Source: Candidatus Latescibacterota bacterium | GTDB taxonomy: Bacteria > Krumholzibacteriota > Krumholzibacteriia > WVZY01 | Direction: 5' to 3' | NCBI GenBank assembly: GCA_020352495.1 | Contig: CP070677.1 | Coordinates: 1,862,959 to 1,902,623 of the forward strand | DNA: 39,665 nt | In this document: piece by piece, positions 13,702-22,251 of the stretch | Numbering within the stretch: position 1 is the stretch's first letter | Layout: every line of letters begins with the position of its first letter | Notes under the pieces: model-generated | What the model was told of the DNA's origin: nothing | What the model saw: only the letters and a program-made list of their open reading frames with translations | The model's database searches: none | Program-made: the position numbers and the translations under genes

Positions 13702-14079
13702 TCAACTCCTTTGGAGTTTCTCCTGTTTGGATTTGCAGTCAACACAGAGTTTCGCTGCCAGATAGGCCTCGAGACGTTTGACAGGAATCTTGCTCGAGCA
13801 TTCCTCACACACTCCGTAAGTCCCGTCTTCGATCCGCTTCAAGGCATCGTCGAGTCGTCTGAGGTAGTCGGTACCTTGACTTGCGTGCAGGAACGCCTGC
13901 TCCTGCTCCATGGCGTCGCTGCCTATATCCGCCATGTGGTTGGAGTAGCCCTGGCTCCCGCTAGCCTTGTTCGAGGTGCGATCCGAAATCTCTTCCCCGA
14001 TCACGCCGAGTTTCTTGAGAACTCTCTCTCTCTCTTCCTCAACGAGTTTTCTGAAACGCGCGAGCTCTCGTTTGTTCAT
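13702..14079 (-). CDS. DksA/TraR-family zinc-finger protein
   Basis: 125 residues. The N-terminal half is a coiled coil (RFRKLVEEERERVLKKLGVIGEEI). The C-terminal zinc finger is GVCEECSSKIPVKRLEAYLAAKLCVDCK, two C-x-x-C pairs in the DksA C4 pattern. Between them is the segment DYLRRLDDALKRIEDGTYG that is usual in this family. DksA-like proteins bind RNA polymerase in the secondary channel and modulate rRNA and stress promoters with ppGpp. Short members located next to lspA and ileS are common and may have a narrower role, so I give no gene symbol. Confidence 0.9.
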   Translation of the reverse strand: MNKRELARFRKLVEEERERVLKKLGVIGEEISDRTSNKASGSQGYSNHMADIGSDAMEQEQAFLHASQGTDYLRRLDDALKRIEDGTYGVCEECSSKIPVKRLEAYLAAKLCVDCKSKQEKLQRS

Positions 14080-14164
14080 GCCAACCTCATACTGCCTGTT
14101 ATCAATCGTCAGAGCAAAGGGTTGTCCAAAAGCGATGATAACATACTAACGGCCAAATTACTTG

Positions 14165-17100
14165 TCAATCAGATTCTCTTCGAATCCAAAGTCTTATCGT
14201 TTCACCGTCTACCTCGAACTCAACACTATCCTTCCAATCCGATTCACCCTTTCGGGAAGACAGCGCCAGCGTTTCGCGTCGGACAAACTCGCCCTGTTTC
14301 GCGAAAACCTGGTCGGCGATCTTGCCGCCATGGTAACGCACGGCGATCCGGTCGCTGACCTCGAGACCGGCCTTCTTTCGAAGGTTCTGAAGACGGTTCA
14401 CGAGCTCCCTCGCCACGCCTTCGAGCCGGAGTGACGCGTCGATTTCGAGATTGAGCGCGACGGTGATTCCGTGTTCCATCCGCGCACCATACGGAGCGAC
14501 ACCGGAGACGCCGACCGACATATCCTCGCGGCCAATCCGGATTTCTCCATCCTCCAAGCCAATGTGGAGTTCGCCGTCGCGGATAAACTTCTCGAGCTCG
14601 CCGCCCTCGAGACCGCCTATGCGATCTGCGATTTCGGGAACTCGCTTTCCAAAACGCTTGCCGAGCACCGGATAAGCGGGAACCGCTTTGATCAGAACAT
14701 ACGTGGATAGGTCGTCGGCCACGGTGAGTCTTTTGACGTGGAGTTCGTCGAGGACGATCTCGCGTATTTCGTCGTGTCCTAGGAGACTCTCACATCTTCC
14801 AGCGTTGTCCCAGATTACCATCTCACCGAGCGGCTGGCGGATCCTGATGCCGGCCTCATTGCGCACCGTCCGACCCAGTGAACAAACCTTGAGCGCCGTA
14901 TCCATCAACGCCTCTAGATCTTCGTCGATCGCTTCCGTGTCGCACTCCGGAAACTCCCCCAGGTGGACGCTCTCGCCCGCCGACTCACCGGTCATGGCCG
15001 TATGGAGCGCTTGGTGGATCTCTTCAGAAATAAACGGGACGAACGGTCCCAGCATTCGGACCGTACCCGAGAGGACAAAGTAGAGCGTGTTGTAGGCGGC
15101 GATCTTGTCGGGCCCCATCTCACCCTTCCAGAATCGCCGCCGCGATCGGCGAACATACCAATTGCTCAGCTCATCCAAGAGGAACGATTGAAGCGCGCGC
15201 GCCGCCCGCGTCATGTCATAGACATCGAGCTGGCTCCTCACTTCCGCCGCCGTAGAATGAAACCGCGAGAGTATCCATCTATCGAGTAGATTCTGCGCGC
15301 CCTTCTCCTCGCCAGGCCGGAAATCATCGAGCTCCGCATACATCGCAAAAAACGAGCAAACGTTTCGGAGTGTCCCAAGAAGTTTTTGGGATGTTTCTAT
15401 GATACTTTTCCGGTCGAAACGCGTCGGAAGCCACGGTGGACTGCTCGAGATCAGGTACCAACGAAGCGCGTCCGCTCCCTCTTTCTGCAACAGATCCCAC
15501 GGCTCCACGACGTTCTTCCTGCTCTTGGACATCTTCTGTCCCTTTTTGTCGAGAATGAGTTCGGTAACAACGCAGCTCTTGTACGAACTCTCGCCCTTGA
15601 GAAAGGTCGAAATTGCCAACAGCGAGTAGAACCACCCTCGGGATTGATCGATTCCCTCCGAGATGAAATCGGCGGGAAATTGGTGATCGAACATCTTGTC
15701 TTCGTCAAAGGGGTAATGGTATTGCGCGAAAGGCATGCTCCCCGAATCGAACCACGCGTCGATGACCTCCTTCACGCGTTTCATGCTGCCACCGCACTCC
15801 GGGCATTCGAGCACGTAGTCGTCTACCTGTGGGCGATGAAGATCGAGATCACCATCGCCGGGAATGTTGTCGCCCAACTTCCGGAGTTCCTCGATGCTCC
15901 CCACCGCCACATTGTGCCCACCCTTCTCGCACACCCACACTGGAAGCGGTGTTCCCCAGTACCGTTCCCTGCTCAGTGCCCAGTCGACGTTGTTTTCCAG
16001 CCAGTTGCCAAACCTGTGTAGGCCGACTTCTTTTGGAATCCAGTTGATGTTTCTGTTGGCGGCGATCATCTCCTCTTTGAACGCCGTGGTCCTGATGTAC
16101 CACGAACGGCGTGCGTAATAGACAAGCGGCGTTGTGCATCGCCAGCAGAACGGGTACGCATGGATTACCGTTCCACTCTTGTAGAGTTTCCCCTCATCGT
16201 CGAGTGCCTGGATGATCTTGGGATCCGCATCCTTGATCCACTGCCCGGCCCACGGCACGACGTCCTCGGACATCGTGCCCTGAAGGGTCACCGGTTGCAG
16301 AAGCGGGACGCCCAAATCTACATGCATTTTGTAGTCGTCTTCACCAAAGGCGGGGGCGATGTGAACGATTCCCGTTCCGTCTTCGAGGCTCACAAAATCC
16401 GCCGCATGCACAATGAACCCGTTCTCCGCCGTCTCAAAAAAAGGAAAGAGCGGCTCGTACCTTCGTCCCGCGAGTGTCTCCCCCTTGAAACGATCCAGGA
16501 CCTTGTAGTCACCGTCCAAAACACAGAGAAGCGCCTCGGCGAGGATGAGCCTCTCGCCTTTGTGTTCGACTCGTACGTAGTCGTAATACGGACCCACGGC
16601 GAGCGCTGCGTTGGCCACCAGCGTCCACGGTGTCGTCGTCCAAACGAGGAACCGGTCGTCCCCGTCAGCAGCTTTGAATTTGACAAAGATGGACGGGTCC
16701 GAGACATCCTGGTACCCAAGGCTTACTTCATGGCTCGATAGAGAGGTCTCGCAACGCGGACAGTACGGGACGATTTTGTGTCCCTCATAGAGAAGATCTT
16801 TCTCCCAGAACTGCTTGAGAATCCACCAGACGGTTTCGATGTAATCGTTAGTGTATGTCACGTATGGATGATCAAGATCGAGCCAATATCCGATCCGCTC
16901 CGTGAACTTCGTCCACTCTTTTTCGTACTTGAAAACGCTTTCACGACACTTCGCGTTGAAGTTGGCGATCCCGTAGGCTTCGATTTGATCCTTGCTGTCG
17001 ATGCCGAGTTCCTTTTCGACTTCGATCTCGACGGGGAGACCGTGGGTATCCCACCCCGCTTTGCGGATGACCTGGTACCCCATCATCGTCTTGTATCGAC

Positions 17101-17317
17101 AGATGATGTCCTTGCAAAGCCGCGCGATCACGTGGTGAACACCCGGCCGGCCGTTCGCAGTTGGCGGGCCTTCGAAAAATACAAACCGTGGTCTGCCCTC
17201 GAGCCGGGATACGCTCTTCTCGAACGTCTTGTCCCTGTTCCAAAAATCGATTATCGACTCTTCGACTTCGGGAATCCGGTTGGGAGTAGCAACTGACTTG
17301 AATCGTTTGGTCTTCAT
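14165..17317 (-). CDS. ileS: Isoleucyl-tRNA synthetase, long eukaryote-like type
   Basis: 1050 residues from ATG 17317; a GTG four codons earlier is also open, and neither has a strong Shine-Dalgarno. The class I signature appears as EGPPTANGRPGVHHVIARL, the PG-[VI]-HH form known from Bacteroidetes- and Chlamydia-type IleRS rather than HIGH. KMSKS is present in QKMSKSRKNVVEP. The editing-domain region (WTTTPWTLVANAALAVGP) and the GWDTHGLPVE block are clear. The length and missing C-terminal zinc finger fit the IleS2 group, often less sensitive to mupirocin (known of the group, not shown here). It lies 4 bases after the nucleoside phosphorylase gene without counting the optional GTG, and 85 bases before the dksA-like gene, in one operon direction. 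Confidence 0.97.
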   Translation of the reverse strand: MKTKRFKSVATPNRIPEVEESIIDFWNRDKTFEKSVSRLEGRPRFVFFEGPPTANGRPGVHHVIARLCKDIICRYKTMMGYQVIRKAGWDTHGLPVEIEVEKELGIDSKDQIEAYGIANFNAKCRESVFKYEKEWTKFTERIGYWLDLDHPYVTYTNDYIETVWWILKQFWEKDLLYEGHKIVPYCPRCETSLSSHEVSLGYQDVSDPSIFVKFKAADGDDRFLVWTTTPWTLVANAALAVGPYYDYVRVEHKGERLILAEALLCVLDGDYKVLDRFKGETLAGRRYEPLFPFFETAENGFIVHAADFVSLEDGTGIVHIAPAFGEDDYKMHVDLGVPLLQPVTLQGTMSEDVVPWAGQWIKDADPKIIQALDDEGKLYKSGTVIHAYPFCWRCTTPLVYYARRSWYIRTTAFKEEMIAANRNINWIPKEVGLHRFGNWLENNVDWALSRERYWGTPLPVWVCEKGGHNVAVGSIEELRKLGDNIPGDGDLDLHRPQVDDYVLECPECGGSMKRVKEVIDAWFDSGSMPFAQYHYPFDEDKMFDHQFPADFISEGIDQSRGWFYSLLAISTFLKGESSYKSCVVTELILDKKGQKMSKSRKNVVEPWDLLQKEGADALRWYLISSSPPWLPTRFDRKSIIETSQKLLGTLRNVCSFFAMYAELDDFRPGEEKGAQNLLDRWILSRFHSTAAEVRSQLDVYDMTRAARALQSFLLDELSNWYVRRSRRRFWKGEMGPDKIAAYNTLYFVLSGTVRMLGPFVPFISEEIHQALHTAMTGESAGESVHLGEFPECDTEAIDEDLEALMDTALKVCSLGRTVRNEAGIRIRQPLGEMVIWDNAGRCESLLGHDEIREIVLDELHVKRLTVADDLSTYVLIKAVPAYPVLGKRFGKRVPEIADRIGGLEGGELEKFIRDGELHIGLEDGEIRIGREDMSVGVSGVAPYGARMEHGITVALNLEIDASLRLEGVARELVNRLQNLRKKAGLEVSDRIAVRYHGGKIADQVFAKQGEFVRRETLALSSRKGESDWKDSVEFEVDGETIRLWIRRESD

Positions 17318-17332
17318 CGTTTGCTGCACCGT

Positions 17333-18154
17333 CTATAACCGCTGCAGGTATTCGACCACGAGTTCACGGAGCTTTGGCTCGGTGCCCTCCGCGGTCTCGA
17401 TGATCTCTTTGATATCGGCGGGTTGTAAGTTGTCCGCTGGGCAGAGGTCCGTGACGATCGAGAGCGCCAGCACCTTCATGCCGCTATGGGCTGCCACGAT
17501 AGTCTCGGGAACGGTGGACATCCCAACGACGTCGGCACCGATTCTCCTCAAGAATCTGTATTCAGCCGCCGTCTCCAAGTTGGGTCCGGCGACCGCGACA
17601 AGCACCGCTCGGCGGACGGTAACGCCCTTTTCCAACGCAATCTTTTCGAAAATCCGCCGTCTCTCCCCGTCGAACGGCTCGGACATGTCGGGAAACCGGG
17701 GCCCAAGCCTGTCGTCATTCCAACCGATGAGGGGGTTGTCACCCATCAAGTTGATAAAATCGGTCAATGCAACGATGTCACCGCGATCGAGATGCGGATT
17801 CATACCTCCCACGGCACTCGACATGACGAGCTCTCCCGCGCCGAGCGCGTGCATCACTCGGAGTGGAAACGTGATCTCTTTCATCGAGTAACCCTCGTAG
17901 TAGTGCAAGCGACCCTGCATTGCGACCACGTTCTTCCCACCCAGCTTACCCACCACCAGATTGCCATCGTGACCGAGCCCCGTCGCCTTGACGAAATGCG
18001 GGATGTCATCATATGGGATCGTCGCTTCCGCCTCGATCGACTGTCCCATTCCTCCCAGTCCCGTGCCCAAAACGATGGCCACCTGGGGACGCGTCTTGAT
18101 TCTGGCCTCAACGGCTTTTTTGGCCTCTTCGATCTTTTCAAAAAGACCTTTCAC
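17333..18154 (-). CDS. punA: Purine nucleoside phosphorylase (trimeric type)
   Basis: 273 residues from GTG 18154 (a GTG one codon earlier is only 2 bases from AGGAGG). Landmarks are VLGTGLGGM (phosphate loop), MQGRLHYYEGYSM, VMSSAVGGMNPHLDRGDIV, GPNLETAAEYRFLRRIGADVVGMSTVPE and LSIVTDLC. These place it in the PNP/MTAP family that splits purine nucleosides with phosphate in the salvage pathway. The N in SIVTD instead of SLITN fits neither hypoxanthine/guanine specificity fully; aspartate at the usual asparagine place may widen use to adenosine (inference). The family is cytoplasmic. It sits between yggU and ileS. Confidence 0.92.
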   Translation of the reverse strand: MKGLFEKIEEAKKAVEARIKTRPQVAIVLGTGLGGMGQSIEAEATIPYDDIPHFVKATGLGHDGNLVVGKLGGKNVVAMQGRLHYYEGYSMKEITFPLRVMHALGAGELVMSSAVGGMNPHLDRGDIVALTDFINLMGDNPLIGWNDDRLGPRFPDMSEPFDGERRRIFEKIALEKGVTVRRAVLVAVAGPNLETAAEYRFLRRIGADVVGMSTVPETIVAAHSGMKVLALSIVTDLCPADNLQPADIKEIIETAEGTEPKLRELVVEYLQRL

Positions 18155-18284
18155 CACAACCTCCTCTTCCTTTATTGAAGCTCACTCGGGCGGAGACCCA
18201 ACACCAACCGACGACCCCAACCCATTTGGGATGTGTCTGAAGCGCCCGGAGGAACCCACGATTTTCTCGGAGTAGCGTATTCTA

Positions 18285-18578
18285 TCAGATGTCTGTAAAG
18301 CTTAAAAGGCGATTCTTGGCGACGCGAGGAACCGTAAGGCGTTTGAGTCTGGAGCGCGACCCCGAGGAAATTACGACATCGGTCTTGCGTATCTCCAGGA
18401 CTCTTGAAAGGAGCTTGACGAGTTCTTGATTCGCGGCGTCGTCCACCGGAGAGGCGGTCACCGACACCTTTAGCCAGCCCCCTTCGGTCCACCCGATGAC
18501 TGCATTTTTTGACGCCCGGGGGTTCACGCTGACAGAGAACCCGAGACGCCCGTCGGCGAGGTCGTCAACCTTTATCAT
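18285..18578 (-). CDS. yggU: DUF167 / YggU family small protein
   Basis: 97 residues, the family length. The start ATG 18578 lies 14 bases inside the divIVA frame; further upstream the open frame is only antisense or off-frame to divIVA. It has the family run VNPRASKNAVIGWTEGGWLKVSV, then ASPVDDAANQELVKLLS and VVISSGSRSRLKRL. The function is unknown. It is often found next to yggS, yggT and divIVA, as here. Confidence 0.9.
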   Translation of the reverse strand: MIKVDDLADGRLGFSVSVNPRASKNAVIGWTEGGWLKVSVTASPVDDAANQELVKLLSRVLEIRKTDVVISSGSRSRLKRLTVPRVAKNRLLSFTDI

Positions 18579-19509
18579 CTTGCGTGGACGAACCGGCAAG
18601 TATGTCCCGCTTGAGTCGTTCGAGCGACCACTCACCGGGTTCACCTGGGCCTGGTGTGGAGACGGTCTTTTTTCCCGCGGCATCATCTTTGGCAACCACC
18701 GAGCCGTCCCCCGTTTGCTCAGGTCGGCTGTCCGTCTCCGACGGCGGGGACGTGGCGCCGTGCGGTTGCGGTGTTGTTTTTTCCTCGGCGATCACACGAT
18801 CATCCGCGTCGGTATGAGGAGGTGGTGTCTCGTCCCGCGAGGTGTCTCGGGATGACTCGGTTGTCGGGGTTGCCGTCGCTGCGGAAGCGGCCTCCGTCGC
18901 CGGCACCTCTCTTTCCGACTCAAGGGCGTCTTTTTGTTGCTCGATCACCCTGTCGAGGATCTCACCGATCTTACCGGGCTGAGAACCTTTGTCCGCGGCG
19001 TCTTGTTTGTCGTTTTCCAGTTTTTGCTGTTCCACCATCAGCCGTCTCTCTTCGTCCGCGAAATCCTTCTCGGCGGATTCGACGAATTTCAAGTGCGACT
19101 CGACGAGAACCTTTATCCGCGAAAGATAACTCTCGCGCTGCTGTTTCAACTCCTGGATTTCCTGACGAAGCTTCATCGCAGTCGTGCGGATATCGCGCAC
19201 CGCCTTCTCCGCTTCGATCTGCGCCTCTTTAATAATGAGGTCCGCTTCCCGATTTGCGTTCTCCTTCGCCTCCACCGTCACGCGCTCCGCCGTGAGGAGT
19301 GTGTCGCGAAGGGTCTTTTCCATGTTGCGGTACTCCTGGACCTTGTCGTCGAGCTCGAGCAAACGCTCCCTGAACGCCTTGTTATCGTTGATGACCGCCT
19401 CGTACTCGTCGGCGATCGTGCTCAAAAAAGCGTAAACCTCGTCGGCGTCGAGCCCCCGCATTCCTTTCCTGAATTCCTGCTTTCTGATATCCAGCGGCGT
19501 CAAACGCAT
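18565..19509 (-). CDS. divIVA: DivIVA-domain coiled-coil protein with long charged C-terminal tail
   Basis: 314 residues. GGGAGG lies 8 bases before ATG 19509. The start MRLTPLDIRKQEFRKGMRGLDADEVYAFLSTIADEYE is the classic DivIVA N-terminus; it has the F-x-[KR]-x-x-R-G-[LY] signature that forms the membrane-binding loop in known members. A coiled coil covers about 30-185. From about 190 to the end the chain is low-complexity (Ala/Thr/Glu/Pro/Asp), probably disordered. DivIVA proteins mark negatively curved membrane and organise division or polar growth. In this gene set (yggS, divIVA, yggU) the role is presumably in division or envelope layout. Confidence 0.93.
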   Translation of the reverse strand: MRLTPLDIRKQEFRKGMRGLDADEVYAFLSTIADEYEAVINDNKAFRERLLELDDKVQEYRNMEKTLRDTLLTAERVTVEAKENANREADLIIKEAQIEAEKAVRDIRTTAMKLRQEIQELKQQRESYLSRIKVLVESHLKFVESAEKDFADEERRLMVEQQKLENDKQDAADKGSQPGKIGEILDRVIEQQKDALESEREVPATEAASAATATPTTESSRDTSRDETPPPHTDADDRVIAEEKTTPQPHGATSPPSETDSRPEQTGDGSVVAKDDAAGKKTVSTPGPGEPGEWSLERLKRDILAGSSTQDDKG

Positions 19510-19797
19510 GTTTCATCCTCCCGGGAGTAGTAATCGACTTGTCCAGGTGTATATTATTGTGTTCAAAATCGATAAACCTCCGAACGAGCAAGTATTGCGC
19601 CAACCGTCGTGCGCCGATCCGGCATGTTAAGCCTATTTTTCATAATGAGTTAGGCGCCTTTTTGTCCTCCTCGCTCCACATGCTGTTCCACAAGATACAC
19701 GATCCACCCAAGATTGGTAGGTTTTTTTCCGCCCTCAAATCGGTGATATTGCCGGGTCCGCCCGGCACAGTCGGCTTAGCGCCTTCGGGGATACAAC
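19510..19797 (-). other. 288-bp gap between yggS and divIVA with possible structured RNA; no yggT
   Basis: No membrane-protein (yggT) frame is present. On the minus strand CGGTGA (19815-19810, within the end of yggS) can pair with TCACCG (19746-19741). Inside it sits a perfect GCCGGG-CGGA-CCCGGC hairpin (19766-19751), and CGGC/GCCG pairing is also possible. Further on are three GTGGA repeats (about 19706-19674), then GCCTA/TAGGC and GCGCC/GGCGC pairings, then an AT-rich stretch before the divIVA Shine-Dalgarno. I match it to no RNA family from memory. It may be a leader, an attenuator or a small RNA. Confidence 0.4.
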
Positions 19798-20487
19798 TTA
19801 GCCGGGCCGCTCACCGAGCAGTACTCGCCCCAGCCGCACCAGTGTGGCCCCCTCCTCGACGGCAATCTCGAAATCATCGGTCATTCCCATACTAAGATGA
19901 CGAAGCCGAGTGCCCAAAGCGGACTCGGTGTGCTCTTTCAGCCGAAAAAGCGTTTGATAGGACCTGCGTACCGACACAAGGTCATCGGTCAAAGGGCCGA
20001 CGGTCATTAGCCCGCCGAGGTCGAGCCGCGGAAGTTCGCTGATGATCCCCGCTGCATCGGTTACGTCTTCGGGGGAAAAACCGTGCTTGGACGCCTCGCC
20101 CGACGTGTTTACCTCGATAAGCACCCTTGTATCGATCTCTCTCTCTTCGCCAAGACGGCTCAACGTCTGCGCGAGTTTGAGGCGATCAACGGAGTGTATC
20201 AAATCGAACTGCCCGATCGCCTTTGGTGCCTTGTTGCGCTGAAGCGTGCCGACGAGATGCCACCGGCAGTCGATTTTCACCTCCGCTTTTTTTTCGATGA
20301 ACTCCTGTATCCGGTTTTCCCCAATATCGACCACTCCGGCCTTCACCAACGCCTCGACGACTTCGGGGCCAAAAGTCTTGGTGACGCCGACGATCGTCAC
20401 GTCGTCAAAGCGCCGGCCCACGCGGTCGCACGCACGCTGAATCCGTTCGCGGACCCGCGAGAGGTTTTCGTCGATGCTACCTGTCAT
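19798..20487 (-). CDS. yggS: YggS/PROSC family pyridoxal-phosphate homeostasis protein
   Basis: 229 residues. The chain has VTIVGVTKTFGPEVVEAL, with the PLP-binding lysine at residue 37, then DIGENRIQEFIEKK and WHLVGTLQRNK. DLGGLMTVGP and LRHLSMGMTDDFEIAVEEGATLVRLGRVLLGER follow. The fold is the alanine-racemase-like TIM barrel without the second domain. It buffers free PLP and affects amino-acid and keto-acid balance. ATG 20487 follows GAGGAGAG. It is the first gene of the long minus-strand run that reaches ileS and beyond. Confidence 0.95.
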   Translation of the reverse strand: MTGSIDENLSRVRERIQRACDRVGRRFDDVTIVGVTKTFGPEVVEALVKAGVVDIGENRIQEFIEKKAEVKIDCRWHLVGTLQRNKAPKAIGQFDLIHSVDRLKLAQTLSRLGEEREIDTRVLIEVNTSGEASKHGFSPEDVTDAAGIISELPRLDLGGLMTVGPLTDDLVSVRRSYQTLFRLKEHTESALGTRLRHLSMGMTDDFEIAVEEGATLVRLGRVLLGERPG

Positions 20488-20796
20488 CCGTGTCTCTCCT
20501 CGGTTCGCTCACGCTTTGATCCCCGACGACGTAGTAAATATGCCACGAGAAGCAACCCTCTTGACCAGCGAAATCGAACTCATTTTGACGCGAAAATCGG
20601 TATGAGATCACTCAACGGTCACGATTCGTCATACTTCTTGACAGCGACAAGGGGGTCGATGATGATCTTCACACCCCCTCCGGTCGTGAGAGACTACATG
20701 CTCCCGCCCGGGGGCCCGATCCCGGAGCGGACGTAGGTCGTGGCTCTCGGCCGCCGGCTTCCGCGCCGCTCACCGATCACCGACCGGATCTCCGTC
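20488..20796. other. Divergent intergenic region between yggS (-) and the MFS gene (+)
   Basis: No gene of its own. On the plus strand TTGACA (20638-20643), 17 bases and GATGAT (20661-20666, 4 of 6) is a moderate promoter for the MFS gene. A yggS promoter must also lie here, but I cannot place a convincing one. An in-frame GTG at 20740 would lengthen the MFS protein by 19 residues unlike the family start. Confidence 0.45.
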
Positions 20797-22077
20797 ATGA
20801 CCCGGAACAACCAAAGAAAAAGCGTCTTTTCGTGGGTGCTCTACGACTGGGCGAACTCGGCGTTTTCCACTACGGTTGTTGCCGGCTTTTTTCCCGTTTT
20901 CTTCAAGCAGTATCTGAGCGCCGGAGCGGACGTGACTGTGAGCACGCTTCGCCTCGGTACGGCCAATTCACTTGGCAGCATCATCGTTGCGGTGCTCTCC
21001 CCAGTCTTGGGCGCCATCGCCGACAAAGGCGGGGCAAAGAAAAAACTCCTTTTTATGTTCGCGATGCTCGGAATCGTCATGACGGGCGCTCTTCATTTCG
21101 TAGAGAAGGGCCAGTGGGAGATCGCCGTTCTCATCTACGTTACGGCTACGATCGGCTTCGCGTCGGCAAACAACTTCTATGATTCGCTGCTCGTGAGCGT
21201 CGCCTCGGATGAACGTTCCGATTTTGTGTCCGCGCTGGGATTCGCGACCGGTTACCTTGGTGGCGGTGTGCTGTTCGCGCTGAACGTCGTAATGACGTTG
21301 AAACCCGAACTGTTTGGCCTCCGGGACTCGGCCCACGCGGTTCGAGTGTCTTTTGTCACCGTGGCGGTGTGGTGGGCGATCTTCTCGATTCCAATCTATC
21401 TGTTTGTCAAGGAGCCGCCCGGTGAAACACGTGGGACCGGTGCAACGGTGAGGGCCGGCCTCCGCCAGCTCAGACACACATTTGACGAAGTGAGACGGCT
21501 CAGGGTCGTGTTTTTGTTTCTCCTGGGTTACTGGTGTTATATCGACGGCGTCCACACGATCACCCGAATGGCCGTCGATTACGGTCTTTCTCTTGGGTTC
21601 GAAGCCAACAGCCTCGTTGTCGCGCTCATCATTACGCAGTTCGTCGGGTTTCCCGCAGCCATCGTCTTTGGCAAGATTGGCGAGAGGAGAGGGGCAAAGA
21701 CGGGGATCACCATCGGTATCATTGTCTACATCGGAGTCTGCGTCTGGGCGTATTTCATGAAAAACGTGACGGAGTTCTACGTGCTTGCCACAACGGTTGG
21801 GCTCGTCCTCGGCGGTATCCAGTCGCTCAGCCGGTCACTCTACTCCCGGATCATTCCCAAGAACAAGGCGGCCGAATTTTTTGGCTTCTATAATATGCTC
21901 GGGAAGTTTGCCGCGGTAATCGGCCCTGTTCTGCTCGGGTGGGTCGGCGTGCTCACCGGCAATCCCCGATTCGCGATTCTCTCGGTGATTGTTCTCTTTG
22001 CGGTAGGTGGGCTGCTTCTCTTCCGGGTCAACGAGTCGGCCGGCCGGGAAGCCGCGCGCGAGCTGGAACGAGTGTGA
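20797..22077 (+). CDS. MFS permease of the UMF1 (Atg22-like) group
   Basis: 426 residues from ATG 20797, chosen because the family begins close to the WVLYDWANSAFSTTV signature, here residues 14-28; the open frame upstream is not family-like. About twelve membrane helices are visible, with GAIADKGGAKKKLL at the cytoplasmic loop 2-3 site, and IGFASANNFYDSLLVSVA and GGIQSLSRSLYSRIIPKNKAAEFFGFYN in the second half. Relatives include the yeast vacuolar amino-acid exporter Atg22; bacterial members are mostly uncharacterised, so the substrate is unknown. It is convergent with phoU, with a long inverted repeat between them. Confidence 0.9.
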   Translation: MTRNNQRKSVFSWVLYDWANSAFSTTVVAGFFPVFFKQYLSAGADVTVSTLRLGTANSLGSIIVAVLSPVLGAIADKGGAKKKLLFMFAMLGIVMTGALHFVEKGQWEIAVLIYVTATIGFASANNFYDSLLVSVASDERSDFVSALGFATGYLGGGVLFALNVVMTLKPELFGLRDSAHAVRVSFVTVAVWWAIFSIPIYLFVKEPPGETRGTGATVRAGLRQLRHTFDEVRRLRVVFLFLLGYWCYIDGVHTITRMAVDYGLSLGFEANSLVVALIITQFVGFPAAIVFGKIGERRGAKTGITIGIIVYIGVCVWAYFMKNVTEFYVLATTVGLVLGGIQSLSRSLYSRIIPKNKAAEFFGFYNMLGKFAAVIGPVLLGWVGVLTGNPRFAILSVIVLFAVGGLLLFRVNESAGREAARELERV

Positions 22078-22094
22078 TCTAGCGCCCAACGACC

Positions 22095-22251
22095 AGTATC
22101 CCGTCCCAAAAGTTACTCGTCTTGTTAGCGTGGGTGACCGCGCGGGTCCTGTCGCCGATTACCCCCACCGTGCTCGCAAGCTGCGCGCGGCGGGGGGCCC
22201 CCATCGGCGCCACCCGCGCAAAAAAACAGGGAACTTTTGGGACGGGATACT
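22095..22251. repeat. 157-bp palindromic element, 20-bp perfect arms, between convergent genes
   Basis: AGTATCCCGTCCCAAAAGTT (22095-22114) is exactly reverse complementary to 22232-22251. The 117-bp centre is very GC-rich, with C and G tracts and an A7 run (22220-22226) that reads as T7 on the minus strand. The right arm overlaps the phoU stop codon (22252-22250), so the element supplies the end of that gene. It may serve as a two-way terminator. It is similar in design, not in sequence, to the element at 8337-8444. Confidence 0.78.

Noticed and set aside
13711-14358. Plus-strand frame of about 215 codons opposite the dksA-like gene
   Set aside because: It is antisense to a clear zinc-finger protein and the end of ileS, with no family likeness.
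19741-19815. Known riboswitch or SRP RNA in the yggS-divIVA gap
   Set aside because: None of the conserved cores I know (c-di-GMP, cobalamin, SAM, TPP, SRP GGAA/GCAG loops) is present. Left as unnamed structure.
20968-21555. Minus-strand frame inside the MFS gene
   Set aside because: A shadow of a clear membrane protein on the plus strand; its composition is rich in H, R, E and Q as expected for antisense frames.
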